From DASRFA01 sp035651755 (lineage in GTDB: Bacteria; Desulfobacterota; Binatia; UBA12015): DNA of 64,000 nucleotides. Each line of letters begins with the position of its first letter. The first letter of the stretch is position 1. Below, in pieces: positions 21,901 through 28,916 of the stretch. A model generated the notes under the pieces. The model was given only the letters and a program-made list of their open reading frames with translations, was not told where the DNA came from and made no database searches. The translations under genes and the position numbers were made by a program. Location of the stretch: contig DASRFA010000047.1 in NCBI GenBank assembly GCA_035651755.1, positions 24,797-88,796 on the forward strand, in the 5' to 3' direction.

Positions 21901-22764
21901 TCAGGGCGCGCCCTCGTACGCCGTCTGGCCCGGCACGCCGTTCGGCGCGCCGGCGGCCGCGATGCGGCGATAGAGTCCCGCGCGCGACCAGAGGTAGCGA
22001 TGCGTCCGGTAGAGGTGCGCGAGGCCGAGCATGTGGCGGAGGGTCAGGACGTTCAGGCGCTGGCGAGTGACGCGCTGGCACTCGTGCCGCACGACCGCGT
22101 CGCCCAGGTAGACGACGCGCCAGCCCTGGAGGTGCATGCGAAGGCAGAGGTCGACGTCCTCGGGCCCGTAGAAGATGCGCTCGTCGAGCCAGCCGACGGA
22201 GTGCAGCGCCTCCATCCGGATCGCCTGGCACGCGCCGACGACGTAGTCGACGTCGCGCACGCCGCGGTGGTCCCAGTCGGCGAGCTCGACGTCGCGCAGC
22301 CAGCGCCGGCCGATCGCGCCCGGGAGCTGGCGGATCATCTTGTCGAGCATCGTCGGGAAGAGCTGGCAGCTCGGCTGCACGCTGCCGTCGGGCAGCATGA
22401 GGCGCGGGCCGCACACGGCGACGCTGGGCGCCCGCTCGAGGAAGTCGAGGAGGCGCGCGAAGGCGCCCGCGAGCACGACCGTGTCGACGTCGAGGATGAT
22501 CGAGAACGGGGTGCGCGCCAGGACGAGGCCCTGGTTGCGCGCCGCCGCGACGCCGCGGTTCTCGCGGTTCCGGATCAGCCTCGCCCACGGGGCGCGCTCG
22601 CACACGAGCTCCGGCGTGCCGTCGCGGGAGCCGTTGTCGATGACGATCAGGTCGCCGCGCTCGTCCGGGCTCGCGATCGCGAGCGAGTCGAGGCACGGCG
22701 CGATGTGCTGGCGCGAGTTCCAGGTGAGGATGATGACGGTGTAGCGCGGCCGCGATCCGTTCAC
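21901..22764 (-). CDS. family 2 glycosyltransferase (rhamnosyltransferase-like)
   Basis: A 287-residue GT-A enzyme. The N-terminus YTVIILTWNSRQHIAPCLDSL, the nucleotide site IVIDNGSRDGT, the metal site ILDVDT (in place of DXD) and the acceptor-side GPEDVDLCLRMHLQGW are all typical of GT2 rhamnosyl- or galactosyl-transferases. No membrane helices. GTG at 22764 with GGAGGAAAGG upstream, overlapping the preceding stop. It likely extends the glycan begun by the adjacent sugar-phosphate transferase. Confidence 0.88.
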   Translation of the reverse strand: MNGSRPRYTVIILTWNSRQHIAPCLDSLAIASPDERGDLIVIDNGSRDGTPELVCERAPWARLIRNRENRGVAAARNQGLVLARTPFSIILDVDTVVLAGAFARLLDFLERAPSVAVCGPRLMLPDGSVQPSCQLFPTMLDKMIRQLPGAIGRRWLRDVELADWDHRGVRDVDYVVGACQAIRMEALHSVGWLDERIFYGPEDVDLCLRMHLQGWRVVYLGDAVVRHECQRVTRQRLNVLTLRHMLGLAHLYRTHRYLWSRAGLYRRIAAAGAPNGVPGQTAYEGAP

Positions 22765-23789
22765 GCCTTTCCTCCGGCCGCGGCTCGCGGCGGCTTGCTG
22801 GTCGCGATCGTCGCCCAGCGGATGCGATGGCCGGTTCGCGCCGCGACCTCGGCCGCGACGCGCGCCGCGGCTCTCACCCCGAGGTTGATGGCGGCGAGCG
22901 GCCAATCGCCCGGCGCGAGGCGGCGCGCCATCTCGCGCCAGGGATAGCGCGCGATCGGCCCGCGACGCGGGCCCAGCCCGGCCGCTCCGCCGCGCGCCGA
23001 GCGCCGCGCCTCTCGGATCTGCACCTTTCCGGCCTCCGTGCGAAGGCGCTCGCGGAAGTAGTCGGCGAGCGTCTCCGGCGGGCGGAAGCGCACCTCGGCC
23101 GCGTCGACCACGAGGAGCTGCTCGCGGCCGAGCACGGCGGAGAGCCAGCCGTCCTCGAGCAGGAGGCCTTCCGGCATGCGCGCGACCGCCGAGCTCCGCA
23201 TCGCGTAGAGGCGTCCACCGACGACACCGAAGTCGAAGCGATAGGGGAGCGCCGCCGCGCGCGCGACCGCGCTCGCGCCGGCGAGCGCCGGGACCTGCCG
23301 CGCGCTCGCGAGGAGCGCGCGCGGCGCCGCGGCGAGCGCGTCGACGAGCACGACCAGCGCGTCGGGCGCGACATCGACGTCGGCGTCGCAGAACACCACG
23401 ATCGGCGTCGCGCACGACGAGCGCGCGAGGTTCCAGGCGCGCGCCTTGTCGGCGAGCGGCTCGCGGATGACCGCCGTGCGGAGCGATCGCATGCAGTCGG
23501 CGAACGAGCGCGCGTCGGCGAGCGCCTCGCGTCCGTCCTCGCCGTTCACGCAGATGACGAACGAGACGGCATGACCGCGCGCCGCCAGCTTTCCCGCCGC
23601 GCGCTCGAGCGAGCGGAGCGTCGCGGCGAGGGCCGGCTCGTCGGAGCGGGCCAGGACCGCGACCGTCACGCCGGGCGGCGAGGCGCCCGCTTCCCGGGCG
23701 CGAGCCGGCGGAGCGTCGCGGCCGGGATCCGCCGGCGGCGGCGGAGCGCCGCCCGCGGGCCCTGCGCCATCGTGCAGGTGGTCGCTCAT
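22761..23789 (-). CDS. family 2 glycosyltransferase
   Basis: A 342-residue GT-A protein with a Pro-rich 35-residue leader, then VTVAVLARSDEPALAATLRSL and the DXD-type motif VVFCDADVDVAPD. The acceptor side carries LLLEDGWLSAVLGREQLL. The region after 250 has no clear hydrophobic segments, so it is probably soluble or peripheral. The ATG at 23789 overlaps the upstream stop (ATGA). The sugar donor cannot be inferred. Confidence 0.82.
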   Translation of the reverse strand: MSDHLHDGAGPAGGAPPPPADPGRDAPPARAREAGASPPGVTVAVLARSDEPALAATLRSLERAAGKLAARGHAVSFVICVNGEDGREALADARSFADCMRSLRTAVIREPLADKARAWNLARSSCATPIVVFCDADVDVAPDALVVLVDALAAAPRALLASARQVPALAGASAVARAAALPYRFDFGVVGGRLYAMRSSAVARMPEGLLLEDGWLSAVLGREQLLVVDAAEVRFRPPETLADYFRERLRTEAGKVQIREARRSARGGAAGLGPRRGPIARYPWREMARRLAPGDWPLAAINLGVRAAARVAAEVAARTGHRIRWATIATSKPPRAAAGGKA

Positions 23790-24745
23790 CGCGCGCTCCG
23801 CGCCCCGGGCGCCGGGACGGCGCCTGCCGTCGACTCTGCGTGCGGCTCCACCGGCCGGCTCGCGAGGGGGCCCGCTTCCGGCCCGAGGGCGGCGACGCGG
23901 CAGAGCGCCGCATAGCGACCGGCGCGCGCCGAGCCGGTCGCCCGCAGCGCGGCCGCGCGCGCGCCGAAGAAGAGCGCCGCCGCCGCGCGCAGCGCGAGGA
24001 CGGCCGCGCGCCCGCGCCGGCGCTCGTAGAACGCGAGCTGGCTCGCGAAGATGGCCGCCGGCCGGCGCTCGCCCAGGAGAACGGCTCCCGATGCGTTCCC
24101 GCGGTGCACGATCGCCACCCGAGGCAAATAGACGACCGATCTGCCCGACTCGTACATGCGAAGGCAGAGATCCATGTCCTCGGCGTAGAGGAAGAACCGC
24201 TCGTCGAAGCCGCCGAGCGCCCGGAGCTGGTCGCGCCGGCCGAGGAGGAACGCTCCGTGGCACCAGTCGACCGCGACCGGCCCCGGCCCCGCCGGCGCCG
24301 TCGCCCGGCCGCGGCCCGCCGAGCGAACGAGGGCGCCCAGGGAGAAGAACGGCTCGACGGTCGGCACGAGAGCCCCCGCCTCGTCGCGAACGGCGACCGA
24401 CACGAGGCCGACGTCGGGGCGCTCCGCGAGCACGCCGAGCGCCGCGTCGATCGCGCCGTCGTTCGCCCTGGCGTCGGGATTCAAGAAGAGGACGGATTCG
24501 GCGCGCGCGGCCGCGAGCCCGCGGTTGGCGGCGCGCGCGAAGCCGAGGTTCGCCGGGTTGCGCAGGAGGACGGCGTCCGGGAAGCGAGTGCGGACGATGT
24601 CGGCGCTGCCGTCGCTCGACGCGTTGTCGACCACGATGACCTCGCGCCCCGGTGCGGAGACGCTCGCGAGGCAGGCAGCGACGTCGTCGGCGCCGTTCCA
24701 GCTCACGATGACCACGCTGACGCGCGGTGTGCCGTCGCCGCTCAC
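23786..24745 (-). CDS. family 2 glycosyltransferase
   Basis: A 319-residue enzyme with RVSVVIVSWNGADDVAACLA, nucleotide motif VIVVDNASSDGS, donor site FLNPDARAND and acceptor motif FFLYAEDMDLCLRMYESG, all standard for GT2 rhamnosyltransferase-like proteins. The C-terminal 80 residues carry Ala/Arg-rich helices, perhaps membrane-associated. GTG at 24745 overlaps the stop of the Tat protein gene (GTGA), tying the two into one operon. Confidence 0.87.
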   Translation of the reverse strand: MSGDGTPRVSVVIVSWNGADDVAACLASVSAPGREVIVVDNASSDGSADIVRTRFPDAVLLRNPANLGFARAANRGLAAARAESVLFLNPDARANDGAIDAALGVLAERPDVGLVSVAVRDEAGALVPTVEPFFSLGALVRSAGRGRATAPAGPGPVAVDWCHGAFLLGRRDQLRALGGFDERFFLYAEDMDLCLRMYESGRSVVYLPRVAIVHRGNASGAVLLGERRPAAIFASQLAFYERRRGRAAVLALRAAAALFFGARAAALRATGSARAGRYAALCRVAALGPEAGPLASRPVEPHAESTAGAVPAPGARSAR

Positions 24746-25920
24746 GTCCAGTACCGGATGCCTCGCAGGGCGTGGCAGGCGTCGCCGAGGACGAGGCCGT
24801 AGGCGTTCGGCACCTTGGCGCGCAGCATGTCGAGGTCGTGCTCGGTCGTCAGGCGCTCCACGACCTGGCCGAGCTGGCGGCGCGCGAGCGCGACCGCGGC
24901 GTCCTGTGCCGCGTCGAGCTTGAAGACGTCGAACCGGACCCCGTAGCCGAGGTCCTCGAGCGCGTGCCCGAGGAAGCTCAGCTTGACGGCGTCGGCGTTC
25001 AGTCGGACGAGCGGGTCGTCGCCCCGCAGCGTCGCGTCGACGAGCTTCTGCTCGAGCGGGAGTCGGAAGATCGTCGCGCGGAGGAGCTCACCGAAGCGCG
25101 ACCGCAGGTCGTTCCCGCGGTAGCCGTTCCGGAGCGCGTCGATGAGCCCGTAGACGAGGTGCAAGCCGTTGCAGGCCTTGGTGTGGACGACGCCGCGTCC
25201 GTACGGCTTGCCCTCGTTCATGCTGGCGAAGATCGCCGCGTAGGCCGACTCGGTGTCGCGCAGGTGGTCCTCGACGAGCGCGGACACGACGACGTCCTGG
25301 CCGCGCGCCGTCTTGAAGCGGTCGCGATCGGGCGGGAACTCGTGCGTGAGCACGCTGATCGTCCACGACGCCTCGTCGACGTGCTGGGTGGGGTCGAAGA
25401 CGGCCTCGCTCCCCTGCACGATCTCCTTCCGCGTGTAGGCGCCGCGCGGGGTGTCGAAGCGCTGGTCGTACGGCACGTCGACGAGCTGCAGGATCTGGAG
25501 GAAGTGGAACGGGTGTCGCTCGACGGCGAGCCCGAAGTGCGGGTACGTCTTGCCGGCGATCGTCTGGAGCTCGAGGCCGTCCGCGACGAGCGCGTCGACG
25601 ATCGGGCGGCCGCCATTCTTCACGTCCGCGCCGAACGCGAGCACGACGTGCGCCATCACCCACGGCTCGTCGCTCGCGACCGCGCGCTGCTGGAGGAGCT
25701 CGCGGAGGAGCGCCTCGGTGTGCCGGTCGCCGGTCGACTGCGATGCGGCCGACGGCGAGCCCATCGGCGCGGGCGCGCCCGCGCTGCCTGCTCCGGACGC
25801 GGGATGCTCGTCGGCGCGCGCGGCAAGGCCGGTTGCGATCGCCGCGGCGCCGCCCGCGACCGCGACGACGGCCCCGGACCTGAGCACGTCGCGCCTCGTC
25901 CACCACCGGGTCCTCTTCAC
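24742..25920 (-). CDS. Tat-exported protein of unknown function
   Basis: A 392-residue protein with a twin-arginine signal (TRRDVLRSG at about 8-16, then a hydrophobic core), so it is probably exported folded, perhaps with a cofactor. The mature part is rich in conserved-looking His, Trp and acid residues (WVMAHVVLAFG, HPFHFLQILQL, VLTHEFPPD, VVHTKACNGLHL) and is mostly helical. I do not recognise the family. It sits between two glycosyltransferase genes with 4-base overlaps on both sides, so it is likely part of the same pathway, for example modification of the polysaccharide outside the membrane. That assignment is inference. Confidence 0.75.
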   Translation of the reverse strand: MKRTRWWTRRDVLRSGAVVAVAGGAAAIATGLAARADEHPASGAGSAGAPAPMGSPSAASQSTGDRHTEALLRELLQQRAVASDEPWVMAHVVLAFGADVKNGGRPIVDALVADGLELQTIAGKTYPHFGLAVERHPFHFLQILQLVDVPYDQRFDTPRGAYTRKEIVQGSEAVFDPTQHVDEASWTISVLTHEFPPDRDRFKTARGQDVVVSALVEDHLRDTESAYAAIFASMNEGKPYGRGVVHTKACNGLHLVYGLIDALRNGYRGNDLRSRFGELLRATIFRLPLEQKLVDATLRGDDPLVRLNADAVKLSFLGHALEDLGYGVRFDVFKLDAAQDAAVALARRQLGQVVERLTTEHDLDMLRAKVPNAYGLVLGDACHALRGIRYWT

Positions 25921-27020
25921 GCGGACGCTCCGATGCGCTCGCCCGCGAAGAGATCCGCGGCATCGAAGAGGGCGGCGATCTCGCGCTGCCGCTCCGCGTA
26001 CGCCTCCCCGGCGATCGCCGGGCGAAAGGGCTCGAGGAAGAGCGGCGCGATCTCCGCGTCGCTCCGGACGCGGCGCTCCGCGAGCTCCCGACGCCGGCCT
26101 TCGGCGAACGGGAGGCGCGCGACCGCGCCCGCGAGGCCGCGCTCGCACGCCGCCGCGCGCGACGGCTCGAGCCGCGCGCGCTCCGCGAGCAGCGCGAGGG
26201 CGCAGCGGAACACGCGATCGGCGCGCTCGCCCTCGTAGTTCTTGTAGACCGTCAACAGCGCGTTCTGCTCGAGGAGCTCGATCCGCCGTCCCGGCGAGAG
26301 GAGGGCCTCGCTCCCGTGCTCGGCGTGGCGGGCGCCGGCGCGCGGCGCCAGCACGCACCGCTCGCCGAGCGCCCACAGGCGCCAGCCGAGGTCGGCGTCC
26401 TCGAAGTACGCGAAGTAGCTCTCGTCGAAGCCGCCGGCCGAGCGAAAGGCGGCGCGGTCCACCAGCATCGCGGCGCCGCTCGCGAAGAGGGTCGGGACCG
26501 GAGGCGCGTCGGCGGCGGGCTCGTCGGCGCGCTCGCCGTGGCGGTGCGGGGCCGCGTGGCCGTAGAAGCTCATCGTGCCGCCGTCGAACTCGATCGCGGT
26601 GCCGTCCGCGGAGAGGACGCGTGCGCCGACGCAGGCGGCGCCGGTCGCGGCGCGGGCGTCGACGAGCTCGCGCAGGAAGTCGGGGCCGACGCGGACGTCG
26701 TTGTTCACGAGGCAGAGGAGGCGCCCTGCGGCGACGTCCGCGGCGCGGTTGTTGGGCGCGGCGAAGCCCGCATTGGCCGTGCCGGCGACGACGCGCACGT
26801 CCCGACGGGCGCGCGCGAGCCAGTCGCGGGTGCCGTCGCGCGACCCGTTGTCGTAGACGACGATCTCGACGCGATCGCCCGGGTAGTCGAGCGCGGCGAT
26901 CGACTCGAGACAGCCCGCCAGCAGCTCGCGGCGATCGCACGTGACGATGACGAACGAGACCTCGGGCGCGAGGTCCTCGCCGGCCGACGGAATCGCGTCG
27001 CCCGCCTCGGCCGCGATCAC
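25917..27020 (-). CDS. family 2 glycosyltransferase
   Basis: A 367-residue protein with VSFVIVTCDRRELLAGCLES, VVYDNGSRDGT, donor site CLVNNDVRVGPD and the acceptor motif YFAYFEDADLGWRLWALG. It is longer than its neighbours because of a helical C-terminal region (250-367), common in glycosyltransferases of actinobacterial and deltaproteobacterial O-antigen loci. GTG at 27020 overlaps the methyltransferase stop. Confidence 0.85.
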   Translation of the reverse strand: MIAAEAGDAIPSAGEDLAPEVSFVIVTCDRRELLAGCLESIAALDYPGDRVEIVVYDNGSRDGTRDWLARARRDVRVVAGTANAGFAAPNNRAADVAAGRLLCLVNNDVRVGPDFLRELVDARAATGAACVGARVLSADGTAIEFDGGTMSFYGHAAPHRHGERADEPAADAPPVPTLFASGAAMLVDRAAFRSAGGFDESYFAYFEDADLGWRLWALGERCVLAPRAGARHAEHGSEALLSPGRRIELLEQNALLTVYKNYEGERADRVFRCALALLAERARLEPSRAAACERGLAGAVARLPFAEGRRRELAERRVRSDAEIAPLFLEPFRPAIAGEAYAERQREIAALFDAADLFAGERIGASA

Positions 27021-28903
27021 CGCCCCTCCCGCGCCGCGCCCGCGAGCGCGGCGAGCGCCGCCTGCACGGCCGCCAGGTCGGGTCCGTGCGGCGCGACGAG
27101 GTCCGACAGCCGAGCCGAGTGGTCCCGTCCCGCGCGATCGACGACGAGCACGTGGCGATACGCCGGCTCGCACCCGCTCGCGAGCCCGACGCTCCGGTTC
27201 ACGAGGCGGTTCGCCGCCGGAAACGCGCCGTCCTGCTCGGGGTGCGAGAGCCACGCATTCATCGTCTGAAGCAGCGCCCACGCGGGGAGGTAGCCCGACG
27301 GGAGCACCGTCACGGAGGCGCCGCGCGCCTCGAAGAACGCGCGCGTCGCCGCCAGGTCGGGATGGCCGTGCGCGAGGTGCTCGGCGAGGAACCCGTGCTC
27401 GTAGCCGTAGCGCGTCCGGATGAGCTCGAAGAGGTATCGGTCGGCGTCCGCGACCCCGGGCGTGGCGAACGGGTTCCCGAGGACGAGCACGCGCGCCGTC
27501 ACGCGCCAGGCCTCCGCGAGCCACGCGGCGCGCTCGGCGGGCGGCACGTGCTCGAGCACGTCGAGCGCGGTCACGACGTCGAACGCGCGGTCAGCGAACG
27601 GCAGGGGCGCGCCGGTCGCGAGCGCGACGTGCTCGGGCACGTCCGCGGGACGGCGATCGACGACCGTGACGGGGAGCCCGGGAAAGAAGTCTCCGGTCCA
27701 CGCGAGGTGGCCCGCGTCGCCGCCCATCGTCCCGCCGACGTCGAGCAGGGTGCGGGCGTCCGCGACGACGCGCGACGCGACCTCCGCCGCGAGCGCGTAG
27801 CGCTCGTAGAGGTCGAACGGGAGGCCGCTCACGAGCTCGTCGCGATCGCCCGCACGCGCCCGCAGCTCGAGCGACCGGAGGTGCGCCCAGCCGCGCTCGA
27901 TCGCGATCCGGAGCGAGTGGCCGCCCGCGGCGATCAGCACGCGGACGCGCGCCCGGGTCCCGCCGACGTCGGACGCGCCCGCGCGCGCCGCGTCCCGAGA
28001 CGCACCGCATGCTTCGGCCGGAAGGCGCGCGACGACCCTTCCCGCGAGCGCGAGCTTGACCGCCGACGGCTCGGCCAGATCGAGCGCGATCTCGACCTCG
28101 ATCGGCTCACGGCCCGCGTTCAGCAGGTAGACCAGCGCTCCGTCGCTGACGATGCGCGAGCCGTCCGCGGTCGGCTCGCCGAAGCCGCTCCGCAGGGCGA
28201 CGCGAAGGCGCCCGTCGCCGTGAGCGCGCACGACCGGGTCGGGTACGCCGAGCGCGTCGAAGGAGACGACCGGCGGATGATCGCCCCGCCGAGCGATCAG
28301 CTCGCAGTTGTAGGGCGCCTGGAAGAACCGGAGCGCGACCGCGAAGCCGGCCTCCTCGAGCGCCCGCACCCACCAGGAGGGCACGCGCTCGGCGACGTGC
28401 GTCGGCTCGGCGCGGTCGAACACGAGCGGGTCCGGCGTCGCGGCGAGGAAGAGGCCGCCCGCGCGCAGGACGCGCGCCGCCTCGGCGATCACCGCGCGCG
28501 GCTCGGGCACGTGCTCGAGCAGATCGAAGGCGCTCACGACGTCGAGGGACGCGTCCGCGAGCGGAAGCCGCTCGGCGTGCGCGCACGCGAGCCGATCGCT
28601 GCTCGCCCGCGACCACGTCGCCGCCTCGCGGAGCGCGAACCGGCTTGCATCGATCCCGAGCGCGCGGAACCCGGCGGCGCGCGCCTCCTCGACGAGGAAC
28701 CCGTACGCGCAGCCGACGTCGAGCCAGCGCGCGCCCGGTCCGACCTCGCGCGCGACGAACTCCATCCAGTGGCCCCAGGTCGCGTGGACCGCTCCGTAGC
28801 CTTCGCGCGCGAACCCGCTGTTCTCGCCGTGGAAGTAGCCCGCGCCGTAGCGCTCTTGCAGGATGCGCGACGGCACCGGCCGCTGGTGCGGGGTGTCAAG
28901 CAT
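27017..28903 (-). CDS. fusion of two SAM-dependent methyltransferase domains
   Basis: A 628-residue protein with two class I methyltransferase domains in tandem. The first (about 40-200) has ARWLDVGCAYGFLVEEARA and the motif DVVSAFDLLEHVPEP. The second (about 375-530) has ARTLLDVGGTMGGDAGHLA and DVVTALDVLEHVPPAE. Between them, residues 220-350 form a beta-rich segment. Single domains like these methylate sugars or cap O-antigen chains; the linked pair and the setting suggest two glycan methylations or one methylation plus a scaffold role. The ATG at 28903 has only a weak ribosome site. Confidence 0.85.
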   Translation of the reverse strand: MLDTPHQRPVPSRILQERYGAGYFHGENSGFAREGYGAVHATWGHWMEFVAREVGPGARWLDVGCAYGFLVEEARAAGFRALGIDASRFALREAATWSRASSDRLACAHAERLPLADASLDVVSAFDLLEHVPEPRAVIAEAARVLRAGGLFLAATPDPLVFDRAEPTHVAERVPSWWVRALEEAGFAVALRFFQAPYNCELIARRGDHPPVVSFDALGVPDPVVRAHGDGRLRVALRSGFGEPTADGSRIVSDGALVYLLNAGREPIEVEIALDLAEPSAVKLALAGRVVARLPAEACGASRDAARAGASDVGGTRARVRVLIAAGGHSLRIAIERGWAHLRSLELRARAGDRDELVSGLPFDLYERYALAAEVASRVVADARTLLDVGGTMGGDAGHLAWTGDFFPGLPVTVVDRRPADVPEHVALATGAPLPFADRAFDVVTALDVLEHVPPAERAAWLAEAWRVTARVLVLGNPFATPGVADADRYLFELIRTRYGYEHGFLAEHLAHGHPDLAATRAFFEARGASVTVLPSGYLPAWALLQTMNAWLSHPEQDGAFPAANRLVNRSVGLASGCEPAYRHVLVVDRAGRDHSARLSDLVAPHGPDLAAVQAALAALAGAAREGR

Positions 28904-28916
28904 CGCTCGGGCCAGT

